From the NCBI GenBank assembly GCA_027490975.1, contig JAIXXA010000098.1, positions 1-34,139 of the forward strand: a stretch of 34,139 nucleotides of DNA, given 5' to 3'. A program made the translations under genes and the position numbers. Numbering within the stretch: position 1 is the stretch's first letter; the number at the start of each line of letters is the position of its first letter. Positions 1 through 7,966 of the stretch are shown one piece after another. The DNA comes from Rhodospirillaceae bacterium (GTDB lineage: Bacteria > Pseudomonadota > Alphaproteobacteria > CACIAM-22H2). Below the pieces are notes generated by a model. That model was not told the origin of the DNA and searched no databases. It saw only the letters and a list, made by a program, of their open reading frames with translations.

Positions 1-2
1 AC

Positions 3-401
3 GAGGTCGAAGCCACCGAGGCGAACCTGCAGCGCTGGATGTTCGGGCCCGACGCGGTCGCCGAGGCGATCCTTGCCGAAACGCCGAACGGGCCCGTCGG
101 CTTCGCGCTTTTCTATCGCAGCTTTTCGACTTTCATGGGCAGGCCCGGCCTCTATCTCGAAGATCTCTTCGTCGACGAAGCCGCGCGCGGTCTCGGCATC
201 GGCAAGGCTTTGATCGTCGAAGGGGCCAAGCGCGCCGTCGCGCGCGGCTACGGCAAGTACCATTGGCAGGTGCTCGACTGGAACCAGCCGGCGCGCGATT
301 TCTACGCGGCGATGGGGGCCGGCGAATCCGCCGCGTGGCTCAATGTGCGCATCGACGGTGCGGCACTTGCCGCACTCGCCGCGCGCGGCGCGGCGCGCTA
401 G
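3..401 (+). CDS. GNAT family N-acetyltransferase, 5'-truncated by the window edge
   Basis: The frame is open from base 3 and no start is visible; the Met codon at 39 is internal, because the residues before it (EVEATEANLQRW) match the usual approach to the first strand in this family. The fold is the Gcn5-related N-acetyltransferase: a GFALFY strand, the LEDLFVDEAARGLGIGKAL stretch that forms the acetyl-CoA pyrophosphate loop (R-G-x-G-I-G-K), and VLDWNQPARDFY before the C-terminal strand. It most resembles the diamine/spermidine acetyltransferase-like subgroup, which acetylates small amines in the cytosol; the substrate cannot be told from sequence. About 25-30 N-terminal residues are missing. 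Its stop shares a CTAG with the stop of the convergent gene on the minus strand. Confidence 0.88.
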   Translation, partial: EVEATEANLQRWMFGPDAVAEAILAETPNGPVGFALFYRSFSTFMGRPGLYLEDLFVDEAARGLGIGKALIVEGAKRAVARGYGKYHWQVLDWNQPARDFYAAMGAGESAAWLNVRIDGAALAALAARGAAR

Positions 402-913
402 CCGGGCAGGCGTATCTCGAGCGTGCTGCCCTCGTCGCAACCGGCGAGCGCAGCGAGCAGGTCCGGCAGTGCGAGCGCCACGCAGCCCGCCGTCGGCGAT
501 AAATCGCTGCGCGCCACGTGCAGGAAAATGGCGCTGCCCAGTCCTGCCAGTGGCGGGTCGTCGTTGTAGCCGAGCGGCACCACGACGTCGTAGACGCCGT
601 CGGCGCGCGCCAGACGTTCGGGATGGCCGTCGACGCGCGTGCGGATCAGGCGATTGTAGCTGGCCGAGGCCGCATCGTCGTCCCACGCCATGTCGGCTTC
701 GATCGGCTGGAACCAGTCTTTGAGCGATGCGGGCAGCGTCAGGCGGTCGGCCCGGTAGAAGCCGCGGCGCAACGGCCAAGCACCCGCCGGCGTCGCCCCG
801 TCGCCCTCGCGCTTGGCCGCGGCCGCAACGATGCCGCTGCGGCCCAAGGCGCAGTCGAAACTCCGCCCGCCGATCGCAAGCGTGCCGCGCGCGCCCTTTC
901 CCGTCACGATCAT
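398..913 (-). CDS. L,D-transpeptidase (YkuD) domain protein
   Basis: A 171-residue protein made almost entirely of a YkuD/L,D-transpeptidase catalytic domain. The active-site signature is present: His132 followed, after SDLSPT, by A-G-C144-V-A-L, where Cys144 would be the nucleophile. YkuD enzymes form 3-3 crosslinks in peptidoglycan or attach proteins to it. I see no convincing signal peptide, which is common for the short proteobacterial forms and leaves the compartment open. I chose the ATG at 913 because the alternative start at 955 would overlap fabI and adds a segment unlike the family. It lies 10 bp after fabI on the same strand, so the two probably form one transcript, although their functions (lipid and wall synthesis) are only loosely related. 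Confidence 0.82.
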   Translation of the reverse strand: MIVTGKGARGTLAIGGRSFDCALGRSGIVAAAAKREGDGATPAGAWPLRRGFYRADRLTLPASLKDWFQPIEADMAWDDDAASASYNRLIRTRVDGHPERLARADGVYDVVVPLGYNDDPPLAGLGSAIFLHVARSDLSPTAGCVALALPDLLAALAGCDEGSTLEIRLPG

Positions 914-923
914 GGAGACGAGA

Positions 924-1697
924 CTAGCCGACGATATTGTAGCCCGCATCGACATAATGCACGCCGCCGGTCATGCCGGCGGCGGCGTCGCTTGCCAGGA
1001 ACGCTGCGAGCGCGCCGATCTCGGCGGTCGTCACCAGGCGCTTGCCCGGGCTCTGCGCCTTGGCGCGCTCGACGAGTTCGTCGAACCTGTCGATGCCCGA
1101 CGCCGCGCGCGTGAGCAGCGGCCCCGGCGACAGCGCGTGCGCGCGAATGGCTTTGGGCCCGAGCTCGGCCGCGATGCTGCGCATGCTGGCTTCGAGGGCG
1201 GCCTTCACGGGGCCCATCATGTTGTAGTTCGCGACCGCTTTTTCGGCCCCGTAGAAGCTCACGGTCAGCAGCGTGCCGCCCGCCGCCATCAAGGGTTCGG
1301 CCAATCGCGCCATCTGGATGAAGCTGTGGCACGACACGGCCATCGCCTGCAGGAACCCCGCTTCGCTGCAATCGACCACACGCGCATGCAGATCTTCGCG
1401 CGGTGCGAACGCGATCGAATGCAGCACGATGTCGAGCTTGCCCCAGCGCTTCTGCGCATCGGCAAACGCCGCTTCGAGGGCCCCAGGCACGCGCACGTCG
1501 CACGGACCCACGAGGGCCGCGCCGAGCGGATCGGCCACGGATGCCACATGCGGTCGCGCTTTTTCGTTCAAGTAGGTAAGCGCGACATCCGCGCCCGCTG
1601 TTCTGAAGGCGGCGGCACAGCCGGCCGCGATGGAGTCGGCGTTGGCCACGCCGAAGATCAGTGCTTTTTTGCCGGCCAGCGGCGCTGTCGTTTGCAT
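924..1697 (-). CDS. fabI: Enoyl-[acyl-carrier-protein] reductase, FabI type
   Basis: A 257-residue short-chain dehydrogenase/reductase of the FabI branch, which performs the NADH-dependent last reduction of each fatty acid elongation cycle. Diagnostic features are the atypical nucleotide-binding start (GKKALIFGVANADSIAAGCA, about 9-28), the HSIAFAPRED segment (about 93-102), and the catalytic Tyr158-x6-Lys165 within YNMMGPVK. Just before it is SFYGAEK, a form common in alphaproteobacteria, which often carry more than one FabI; whether this is the main or an accessory copy cannot be decided here. The C-terminal G-G-V-H-Y-V-D-A-G-Y is typical. It is divergent from serC and is followed 10 bp later by the YkuD gene. 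Confidence 0.88.
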   Translation of the reverse strand: MQTTAPLAGKKALIFGVANADSIAAGCAAAFRTAGADVALTYLNEKARPHVASVADPLGAALVGPCDVRVPGALEAAFADAQKRWGKLDIVLHSIAFAPREDLHARVVDCSEAGFLQAMAVSCHSFIQMARLAEPLMAAGGTLLTVSFYGAEKAVANYNMMGPVKAALEASMRSIAAELGPKAIRAHALSPGPLLTRAASGIDRFDELVERAKAQSPGKRLVTTAEIGALAAFLASDAAAGMTGGVHYVDAGYNIVG

Positions 1698-1722
1698 GCG
1701 CGTATCCTAACACCGGAATGTT

Positions 1723-1767
1723 GCCGATTTTAAGCGGGCCGATTTTTGGCATGCCGATTTTATCGGT
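1723..1767. repeat. Three tandem 15-bp repeats between fabI and serC
   Basis: The nonamer GCCGATTTT occurs at 1723, 1738 and 1753, an exact 15-bp period, with variable six-base spacers. The third copy can also fold into CCGAT-TTT-ATCGG. The cluster lies in the 155-bp divergent spacer, 25-70 bp upstream of the fabI start codon and just upstream of a possible serC promoter. A regulator site is plausible, but no family is recognisable. Confidence 0.6.
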
Positions 1768-1794
1768 TGCAACGCCGAGGCCAACGGATTAACA
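1767..1794 (+). promoter_or_regulatory. Possible serC promoter
   Basis: TTGCAA (1767-1772) and TTAACA (1789-1794) are separated by 16 bp and would place transcription start near 1801, right at the beginning of the serC leader hairpins. The match to a sigma-70-type consensus is only moderate. Confidence 0.3.
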
Positions 1795-1803
1795 AGACCT
1801 CGG

Positions 1804-1848
1804 GCCAGGACCTCCCAACGGGTCCCGGCTCTTCTGAAAGGAAGAGCT
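1804..1848 (+). ncRNA. serC leader: two overlapping hairpins before serC
   Basis: Hairpin 1 pairs 1804-1812 with 1821-1829 (nine positions, one A-C mismatch). Hairpin 2 pairs 1827-1834 with 1841-1848 (eight pairs including a terminal G-U, loop TGAAAG). The two compete for bases 1827-1829, so they cannot both form completely. The purine-rich stretch AAGGAAGAG (1838-1846), which should act as the ribosome binding site, lies in the loop and 3' arm of hairpin 2, 6 nt before the ATG. Position, clade and two-hairpin layout agree with the serC RNA motif described upstream of alphaproteobacterial serC genes; I matched it from memory, not by covariance search. Confidence 0.55.
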
Positions 1849-1852
1849 TAAA

Positions 1853-3010
1853 ATGACAAAGAGCAAACCAAGCGTACGCCCCGCGTGCGCGAACTTCTCC
1901 TCCGGCCCCTGCGCCAAGCGCCCCGGCTGGTCCCTCGACACTCTCAAAGACGCGGCCCTCGGCCGTTCGCATCGCTCGAAGCTCGGCAAAGCCAAGCTTG
2001 CCGACACGATCGAGCGCACCCGCAAAGTGCTCGGCATTCCGGCCGACTACCGCATCGGCATCGTGCCGGCGTCGGACACGGGTGCCTACGAAATGGCGAT
2101 GTGGTCGCTGCTGGGCGCGCGCGGCGCGGATCTGCTGACCTGGGAATCGTTCGGGGCGGGCTGGGTCGCGGATGCCGTGAAGCAGCTCAAGCTCAAGAAC
2201 ACGCGCACCTTCGAAGCGCCCTACGGGCAGCTTCCCGATCTCAAAGCCGTCGATTTCGACAACGACGTCGTCTTCACCTGGAACGGCACCACTTCGGGCG
2301 TGCGCGTGCCGAACGGCGACTGGATCCCGTCCGACCGCAAGGGCCTCACGATCTGCGACGCCACCTCGGCCGCGTTCGCGATGCGCCTGCCGTGGGACAA
2401 GCTCGATGTGGTCACGTGGTCGTGGCAGAAAGTGCTCGGCGGCGAAGGCCAGCACGGCATGCTTGTGCTGAGCCCCCGCGCGGTCGAGCGGCTCACGACC
2501 TATACGCCGCCCTGGCCGATGCCCAAGATCTTCCGCCTCACGCAAGGCGGCAAGCTCATCGAAGGCGTGTTCAAGGGCGAGACGATCAACACGCCCTCGA
2601 TGCTCGCGGTCGAAGACGCGCTCGACGGCCTGATCTGGGCCGAAAAGATCGGCGGGCTCGACGCCCTCGTCGCGCGTTCGGAGAAAAACCTCGCCGCGAT
2701 CGAAGCCTGGGCCGCCAAGACGCCGTGGGTGGGATTCCTCGCCGCCGACAAGGCGATCCGCTCCTGCACGTCGGTGTGCTTGGTGATCCAAGACCCGGAC
2801 GTCGCCAAGCTCGACGCCGAAGCGAAAGCCGCCTTCTCGAAAAAGATGGTGGCGTTGCTCGAGGCCGAGAAGGTCGCGTTCGACATCGACGCCTATCGCG
2901 ACGCCCCGCCGGGCTTGCGCATCTGGGCCGGTGCGACCGTCGAAACCGCCGATCTCGAAGCCTTGTTCGGCTGGCTCGACTGGGCCTTCGCGACCGTGAA
3001 GGCCGGCTGA
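1853..3010 (+). CDS. serC: Phosphoserine aminotransferase
   Basis: A 385-residue fold-type I PLP enzyme of the alphaproteobacterial SerC group, which converts 3-phosphohydroxypyruvate and glutamate to phosphoserine, step two of serine synthesis; SerC also serves the pyridoxal phosphate pathway. The start region [14 protein letters not shown] (13-26) is the family hallmark. Lys193 in [13 protein letters not shown] is the expected Schiff-base lysine, and [10 protein letters not shown] (169-178) supplies the Asp that contacts the cofactor nitrogen. The C-terminal [11 protein letters not shown] holds the substrate-binding Arg region. The ATG at 1853 sits 6 nt after a purine-rich ribosome site. 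serA follows after 55 bp, so consecutive pathway steps share a transcript. Confidence 0.95.
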   Translation: MTKSKPSVRPACANFSSGPCAKRPGWSLDTLKDAALGRSHRSKLGKAKLADTIERTRKVLGIPADYRIGIVPASDTGAYEMAMWSLLGARGADLLTWESFGAGWVADAVKQLKLKNTRTFEAPYGQLPDLKAVDFDNDVVFTWNGTTSGVRVPNGDWIPSDRKGLTICDATSAAFAMRLPWDKLDVVTWSWQKVLGGEGQHGMLVLSPRAVERLTTYTPPWPMPKIFRLTQGGKLIEGVFKGETINTPSMLAVEDALDGLIWAEKIGGLDALVARSEKNLAAIEAWAAKTPWVGFLAADKAIRSCTSVCLVIQDPDVAKLDAEAKAAFSKKMVALLEAEKVAFDIDAYRDAPPGLRIWAGATVETADLEALFGWLDWAFATVKAG

Positions 3011-3065
3011 AGCAGCTCGCTTTTTTCTTCAAATTTTGTGCGTCCTGAAACGCAAGGAATCCGCC

Positions 3066-4643
3066 ATGGCCAAAGTTCTGATCTCCGATGCCCTGAGCCC
3101 GCGCGCCGTCGACATCTTCAAGGAGCGCGGCATCGAAACCGACATGAAAGTCGGCCTCAAACCCGACGAGCTCAAAGCCATCATCGGCAACTACGACGGG
3201 CTCGCCATCCGCTCGGCCACGAAAGTGACCAAGGAAATCCTGGCCGCCGCCCCGCATCTCAAAGTGATCGGCCGGGCGGGCATCGGCGTCGACAATGTCG
3301 ACGTGCCGGCCGCCACCGCGCGCGGCGTGGTCGTGATGAACACGCCGTTCGGCAATTCGATCACGACGGCCGAACACGCGATCGCGATGATGATGGCGCT
3401 CGCCCGCCAGCTCCCGAGCGCCGACCGCTCGACCCAGGCCGGCAAGTGGGAGAAGAACCGCTTCATGGGCGTGGAAATCTCGGGCAAGACGCTCGGCCTC
3501 ATCGGGGCCGGCAATATCGGCTCGATCGTCGCCGACCGCGCTTTGGGCCTCAAGATGAAGGTCGTGGCCTACGACCCGTTCCTGGCGCCCGAACGCGCGC
3601 AGGCGATGGGTGTGGAAAAAGTCGATCTCGACACGCTTCTGGCGCGCGCCGATTTCATCACGCTGCACACGCCGATGACCGAGCAGACCAAGAACCTGCT
3701 CGACGCCAAGGCGCTCGCCAAGACCAAGAAGGGCGTGCGCATCGTCAATTGCGCGCGCGGCGGCCTCATCGTCGAGGAAGATCTCAAAGCGGCGTTGGAC
3801 AGCGGCCAGGTGGCGGGTGCCGCCCTCGACGTTTTCTTGACCGAACCCGCCAAGGAAAACCCGCTCTTCGGCCGCGACGACGTTATCTGCACGCCGCATC
3901 TGGGCGCTTCGACCAACGAAGCGCAGGAGAACGTGGCGCTGCAGGTGGCCGAACAGATGTCGGATTTCCTGCTCACGGGCGCGGTCACCAACGCCGTCAA
4001 CATGCCGTCGGTTTCGGCCGAAGACGCGCCCAAGCTCAAGCCCTACATGCAGCTTGCGACCAATCTCGGCTCGTATCTGGGCCAGCTGCAGGACGAAAAC
4101 GTCGTCTCGGTCGCGATCGAATACGAGGGGGCGGTTGCCGCTCTCAACACGAAGCCGCTCACGGCCTGCGTGCTCGCGGGCTTCCTCGGCGCGCAGCTCG
4201 AGACGGTGAATTCCGTGTCGGCCCCGGCGGTCGCGCGCGAGCGCGGCATTGCCGTGACCGAGGCGCGCCACGACCGTGCGTCGGACTATCCCACGCTCAT
4301 CAGCGTGACGGTCGTGAGCCAGGGCCAGACGCGCAAGATCGCCGGCTCGCTGTTCGGCAACGCGAAGCCCCGCATCGTCGCGATCGCCGACGTGCCGATC
4401 GAAGCCGAATTCAGCGCTTCGATGCTCTATGTGCGCAACCAGGACAAGCCGGGTTTCATCGGCTCGATCGGCCGCCTGTTCGGCGATTCGAGCCTCAACA
4501 TCGCCTCGTTCAATCTGGGCCGCCAGACGCGCGGCGGCGAAGCGATCTGCCTGATCGCCGTCGACCAGCCGATCGGGGAAGCTTTGCTCGAGAAGATCCG
4601 GGCGCTGCCGCAAGTGCTGCGCGCGCGGGCGCTGCGGTTCTAG
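3066..4643 (+). CDS. serA: D-3-phosphoglycerate dehydrogenase
   Basis: A 525-residue enzyme of the long SerA type that oxidises 3-phosphoglycerate to phosphohydroxypyruvate, the committed step of serine synthesis. The N-terminal substrate domain contains VIGRAGIGVDNVDV (67-80). The Rossmann fold shows LGLIGAGNIGS (143-153). Catalytic residues are Arg231 (CARGG), Glu260 (TEPA) and His278 (TPHLGAST). An intervening regulatory domain follows, and the C-terminal 75 residues form an ACT domain (VRNQDKPGFIGSIGRLFGD), which in many homologues mediates serine feedback. I chose the ATG at 3066 over a codon 30 bases upstream because MAKVLISDAL is the standard SerA start and AAGGA lies in front. A T-rich stretch (3021-3026) in the serC-serA gap could cause partial termination. 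Confidence 0.95.
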   Translation: MAKVLISDALSPRAVDIFKERGIETDMKVGLKPDELKAIIGNYDGLAIRSATKVTKEILAAAPHLKVIGRAGIGVDNVDVPAATARGVVVMNTPFGNSITTAEHAIAMMMALARQLPSADRSTQAGKWEKNRFMGVEISGKTLGLIGAGNIGSIVADRALGLKMKVVAYDPFLAPERAQAMGVEKVDLDTLLARADFITLHTPMTEQTKNLLDAKALAKTKKGVRIVNCARGGLIVEEDLKAALDSGQVAGAALDVFLTEPAKENPLFGRDDVICTPHLGASTNEAQENVALQVAEQMSDFLLTGAVTNAVNMPSVSAEDAPKLKPYMQLATNLGSYLGQLQDENVVSVAIEYEGAVAALNTKPLTACVLAGFLGAQLETVNSVSAPAVARERGIAVTEARHDRASDYPTLISVTVVSQGQTRKIAGSLFGNAKPRIVAIADVPIEAEFSASMLYVRNQDKPGFIGSIGRLFGDSSLNIASFNLGRQTRGGEAICLIAVDQPIGEALLEKIRALPQVLRARALRF

Positions 4644-4653
4644 CAGAGACGAG

Positions 4654-4685
4654 GGGACGCGCTGCAGATATTGGCCGCGCGTCCC
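4654..4685 (+). terminator. Hairpin downstream of serA
   Basis: GGGACGCGC (4654-4662) pairs perfectly with GCGCGTCCC (4677-4685) around a 14-base loop, starting 10 bp after the serA stop. The following bases (GTTCTTC) are not a proper T tract, so this may be a weak terminator or a 3'-end stabiliser. It lies between serA and the remnant on the other strand. Confidence 0.5.
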
Positions 4686-4709
4686 GTTCTTCGCCGTTTC
4701 GCGCCGAAG

Positions 4710-5040
4710 CTACCTCGCCTTGGGCATCGCGTTCGGCGTTTCCGCATCGCGTCGGCGCTGCAGTGCCGTCCACGCGACGGTCGCCGCGGCGATGCTGCCC
4801 CGCACTGCCCAGCATCGTGCCCGCTTCGACGAGGTCGTCGCGCGCGCCGTTGTTGTACATGGCGAAGGCCCAAGCCGTGCCGAGGCTCGCGACCATGCCC
4901 GCCGCAGCACCTGCGGTCAGCGCCTGCATGCGGTCGGCCGCACCCAGCCTTGCGAGATAAGCGTCGATCGCGGCCAACACGAGCAACGCCTCGCGCCCTT
5001 CGCGCACCAAAATCGTCGCCGCGTCGAAAAATATTCCCAT
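4710..5040 (-). pseudogene. Remnant of an FTR1-type iron permease, truncated and frameshifted
   Basis: From the ATG at 5040 the frame reads MGIFFDAATILVREGREALL, where REGREA matches the REGLEA iron-binding motif of the first helix of FTR1/EfeU permeases. A second helix (ALTAGAAAGMVASLGTAWAF) and DDLVEAGTMLG follow. The original frame then turns into arginine-rich shadow sequence running into the complement of serA, while the neighbouring frame continues with SIAAATVAWTALQRRRDAE and stops at 4710. Dropping one base from the four-C run at 4798-4801 would join the two into about 109 residues. A full FTR1 protein has about 270 residues and seven helices, so this is truncated even after repair. 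A short functional relative or a sequencing slip at the run are alternatives. Confidence 0.55.
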
Positions 5041-5128
5041 GGTATGCCCCTCCGCCGAGGCCAAAATCGCAAATTCCATGTTCTATCGGCAGAACCTTGA
5101 TTTGAGGAATAAAAGGTCGTATTTTAGG

Positions 5129-5142
5129 ATCATGAGCATGAT
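5129..5142. promoter_or_regulatory. Palindrome, possible operator
   Basis: ATCATG-AG-CATGAT is a perfect inverted repeat in the A+T-rich part of the spacer, about 90 bp upstream of the FTR1 remnant start. Its position would suit control of that gene or of a promoter for hisZ. It does not clearly match the Fur, Irr or RirA sites I know. Confidence 0.3.
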
Positions 5143-5211
5143 TTTGGCATTTTCCGATGGGCTGGACGCGCCGTTTGCCGGCCGCATCGGCGGTCGCCCG
5201 TGCCGGCAAAT

Positions 5212-5320
5212 AGGCGACGGCAAAAAACGGCGTAACATGTCGCCTGAAGAGGGTTTTTCGGCGTGCGATCAAGGCTTTAAAATAGGTTGCGCGAATTGGC
5301 GACGGTTGCCGAATGTCGCC
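5212..5320. repeat. Two related inverted repeats upstream of hisZ
   Basis: AGGCGAC (5212-5218) pairs with GTCGCCT (5239-5245), and GGCGAC (5298-5303) pairs with GTCGCC (5315-5320). The elements share GGCGACGG on the left (5213, 5298) and ATGTCGCCT on the right (5237, 5313), so they look like copies of one unit with loops of different length. They may be RNA hairpins in the hisZ leader or paired protein sites. Confidence 0.45.
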
Positions 5321-5400
5321 TATTTCCCATGGCGTGGCCCCGCAAAACCGGCTACTCAGGCGCGCCCGAACGAGGTCGCACCTCGCCAGTTGGGGGAGCC

Positions 5401-6582
5401 ATGAACGAACTTGTCACACGCGCGTTGCTGCCGGCGGGCCTGCGCGATGCGCTGCCGGCCGAAGCGGACCAAGAGGCCGAGATCGTCTGGCGCGTCACGC
5501 AGACATTCAAGCGCTACGGCTATGCGCGCGTGAAGCCGCCGATGGTGGAGTTCGAAGAATCGCTGCTGGCCGGCAGCCAGGCCGGCATGTCGCGCCATTG
5601 CTTCCGCCTCATGGATCCCGACAGCCAGCGCATGATGGCGCTGCGCGCCGACATGACGCCGCAAGTGGCGCGCATCGCGGCCACGCGCCTCAAGGGCGAG
5701 CCGCGGCCGCTGCGCCTGTCCTATGCGGGCCAGGTGCTGCGCGTGAAGGGCGACGGGCTGCGGCCCGAGCGCCAGTTCGGCCAAGTGGGCGCCGAGCTCA
5801 TCGGCGCCGACGAGCCGGCCGCCGACGCCGAAATCATCGCCATGTCGGCGGCGGCACTCGCCGACGTGGGGGCTGCCAACGTCTCGATCGACCTCACGAT
5901 CCCCTATCTGGTGCCTGCAATCATCGGTTGGAGCCAGGTGCCGCCCGACATTGCCGCCAATTTGCGCGCGGCCCTCGACCGCAAGGATGCGGCCGAAGTG
6001 GCGGCCCTCGGCGGCAAGGTGGGCGCGTTGCTGGCCGATCTTGTGGCCGCCAGCGGCCCGGCGGCGGCCGCGCTTGCCAAGCTCGACGGGCTCGATCTGC
6101 CGCCCACGGCGCGCGGCGAGGTCGTGCGCCTCAAAGAGGCGGTGCGGTTTGTGCAGGCCGCGCGCCCCGATCTCGTTCTGACGATCGACACGGTCGAGCG
6201 GCGCGGTTTCGAATACCAGAAGGGCCTGTCCTTCACGATCTTCGCGCGCGGCGTGCGCGGCGAACTCGGGCGCGGCGGGCGCTATCTGGCGGGCGAAGAT
6301 CTGATGGAAGGGGCGGGCGAGACCGCCACGGGCGTGACGCTGTTCACCGACACGGTGCTGCGCGCCTTGCCGTTTCCGGCCGCCGAGGCGTGCGCGTTCG
6401 CGCCCTTCGGCACGTCTCCCCAAATCGTGCGCGCGCTGCGCGACGGCGGCAGCCTCGTGCGCGAAGGATTCGGCCCCGTGCCGGACGCGCTCGCCGAAGC
6501 GCGGCGCCTCGGCTGCAGCCATATCGTCGAAGACGGCAAAGCCGTCCGTCTGCCCGTCGTTCGAGAGGAAGCGAAGAAATGA
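5401..6582 (+). CDS. hisZ: ATP phosphoribosyltransferase regulatory subunit
   Basis: A 393-residue protein related to histidyl-tRNA synthetase but lacking the anticodon domain, as HisZ does. HisZ forms a complex with the short HisG and confers histidine feedback on the first step of histidine synthesis. Visible features are the [20 protein letters not shown] start, the [20 protein letters not shown] segment (motif 2 region of class II synthetases) and [20 protein letters not shown] near 263-282. The ATG at 5401 is chosen because GGGGGAG lies just upstream and earlier in-frame starts give non-homologous sequence. No hisG is in the window. The stop overlaps the purA start (ATGA), an arrangement I know from other alphaproteobacteria. 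Confidence 0.93.
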   Translation: MNELVTRALLPAGLRDALPAEADQEAEIVWRVTQTFKRYGYARVKPPMVEFEESLLAGSQAGMSRHCFRLMDPDSQRMMALRADMTPQVARIAATRLKGEPRPLRLSYAGQVLRVKGDGLRPERQFGQVGAELIGADEPAADAEIIAMSAAALADVGAANVSIDLTIPYLVPAIIGWSQVPPDIAANLRAALDRKDAAEVAALGGKVGALLADLVAASGPAAAALAKLDGLDLPPTARGEVVRLKEAVRFVQAARPDLVLTIDTVERRGFEYQKGLSFTIFARGVRGELGRGGRYLAGEDLMEGAGETATGVTLFTDTVLRALPFPAAEACAFAPFGTSPQIVRALRDGGSLVREGFGPVPDALAEARRLGCSHIVEDGKAVRLPVVREEAKK

Positions 6583-7874
6583 CCAACGTCACTGTCGTCG
6601 GCTCGCAATGGGGCGATGAAGGCAAAGGCAAGATCGTCGACTGGCTCAGCGAGCGCGCCGAAATCGTCGTGCGCTTCCAGGGCGGGCACAATGCCGGCCA
6701 CACGCTCGTGGTGGACGGGGTCACCTACAAGCTGTCGCTGCTGCCCTCGGGCGTGGTGCGGCCGGGCAAGCTCGGCATCATCGGCAACGGCGTGGTCGTC
6801 GATCCGTGGCATCTTCTGAAAGAGATCGCCGCGATCCGCGAGAAGGGCGTGGATGTGGGCCCCGACAATCTGCGGGTTGCCGAAAACGCCTGTCTCATCC
6901 TGCCGTTGCATGCCGAGATCGACCGTCTGCGCGAGGAAGCGCGCGGGGCGGCCAAGATCGGCACGACCGGGCGCGGCATCGGGCCCGCCTACGAAGACAA
7001 GGTGGCGCGCCGCGCCATTCGCCTGTGCGATCTGGCCGATCCGGCCACGCTCAAGACCAAGCTCGACGAGCTGCTGCGCCACCACGACGCGCTGCGCAAA
7101 GGTTTGGGCTTCGCCCCCGTCGACCGGGCTTCGCTCGAGAAGGCCCTGGCCGAGATGGCGCCGCAGATTCTGCCCTATGCCGATCCGGTGTGGCCGTTCC
7201 TCGACGAGGCGGTGCGCAAGGGGCGGCGCATCCTGTTCGAGGGCGCGCAGGGCGCTTTGCTCTACATCTACCATGGCACCTGTCCGTTCCTCACTTCGTC
7301 GAACACGGTGGCGGCCCAGGCCGCAACCGGGGCGGGTGTGGGGCCGCATGCGGCGGGCTTCGTGCTCGGCATCACCAAGGCCTACACCACGCGCGTGGGC
7401 TCGGGCCCGTTCCCGACCGAACTCACCGACGCGGTCGGCCAGGGTTTGGGCGAGCGCGGCCACGAGTTCGGCACCGTCACCGGGCGGCCGCGGCGCTGCG
7501 GCTGGTTCGACGCCGTGCTCGTGCGCCAGAGCGTGCGCGTGGGCGGCATTCGCGGCATCGCGCTCACCAAACTCGACGTGCTCGACGGCATGGACGAGCT
7601 CAAAGTATGCGTGGCCTACGACATCGACGGGCGGCGCTACGACCGTCTGCCGGCCGCCCAGCATCTGCAGGCGCGCGCGGTTCCCGTCTACGAAACCATG
7701 CGCGGCTGGAAGGAATCGACGCGCGGGGCGCGCTCGTGGGCGGAGCTTCCCGCGGCCGCCGTCAAATACATCGTGCGCATCGAAGAGCTGATCGGCTGCC
7801 GCGTGGCCATGCTGTCCACGAGCCCCGAGCGCAACGACACGATCCTCACGGCCGACCCGTTCGCGGGCGTGTAG
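6579..7874 (+). CDS. purA: Adenylosuccinate synthetase
   Basis: A 431-residue enzyme that joins IMP and aspartate using GTP in the first committed step to AMP. The GTP-binding start [15 protein letters not shown] (8-22), the GGHNAGHT loop (His/Asn/Thr catalytic and IMP contacts), the signature [14 protein letters not shown] and the C-terminal [14 protein letters not shown] are all intact. The oddity is residues 228-241: where most PurA proteins read LLDIDHGTYPF, this one reads [11 protein letters not shown], with Tyr229, Tyr231 and Cys235. The gene overlaps hisZ by four bases, and AGGAAG lies upstream of its ATG. The rest of the protein looks functional, so the motif change may be tolerated or a sequence error. 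Confidence 0.93.
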   Translation: MTNVTVVGSQWGDEGKGKIVDWLSERAEIVVRFQGGHNAGHTLVVDGVTYKLSLLPSGVVRPGKLGIIGNGVVVDPWHLLKEIAAIREKGVDVGPDNLRVAENACLILPLHAEIDRLREEARGAAKIGTTGRGIGPAYEDKVARRAIRLCDLADPATLKTKLDELLRHHDALRKGLGFAPVDRASLEKALAEMAPQILPYADPVWPFLDEAVRKGRRILFEGAQGALLYIYHGTCPFLTSSNTVAAQAATGAGVGPHAAGFVLGITKAYTTRVGSGPFPTELTDAVGQGLGERGHEFGTVTGRPRRCGWFDAVLVRQSVRVGGIRGIALTKLDVLDGMDELKVCVAYDIDGRRYDRLPAAQHLQARAVPVYETMRGWKESTRGARSWAELPAAAVKYIVRIEELIGCRVAMLSTSPERNDTILTADPFAGV

Positions 7875-7966
7875 ATCTGTCCGTCCTATCTCGTGATTCG
7901 CGGCGCCGTTTGGCGTAAAATAGCGAGTCGGATCGAAGGCCGTCGTGCGGCCGGGAAGATGGGGCC

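Larger units (their letters stand above)
5041..5400. other. 360-bp spacer between the permease remnant and hisZ
   Basis: No convincing gene is present; the open frames here lack family features. The stretch 5085-5160 is clearly more A+T-rich than its surroundings and probably holds divergent promoter elements. It contains a short palindrome (5129-5142) and two related inverted repeats (5212-5245 and 5298-5320). The hisZ ribosome site (GGGGGAG, about 5392-5398) closes it. Confidence 0.6.

Noticed and set aside
3006..3026. Small stem followed by six T between serC and serA
   Set aside because: The stem has only four pairs and is separated from the T run by four bases; mentioned with serA as a possible weak attenuator only.
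2586..4613. A 675-codon minus-strand open frame across serC and serA
   Set aside because: It is the complement of two well-supported genes and has shadow composition (Arg, Asp, His-rich) without motifs.
4510..4800. C-terminal continuation of the FTR1-like frame into the serA complement
   Set aside because: Residues after the four-C run are Arg-rich and not FTR1-like; the neighbouring frame carries the plausible continuation.
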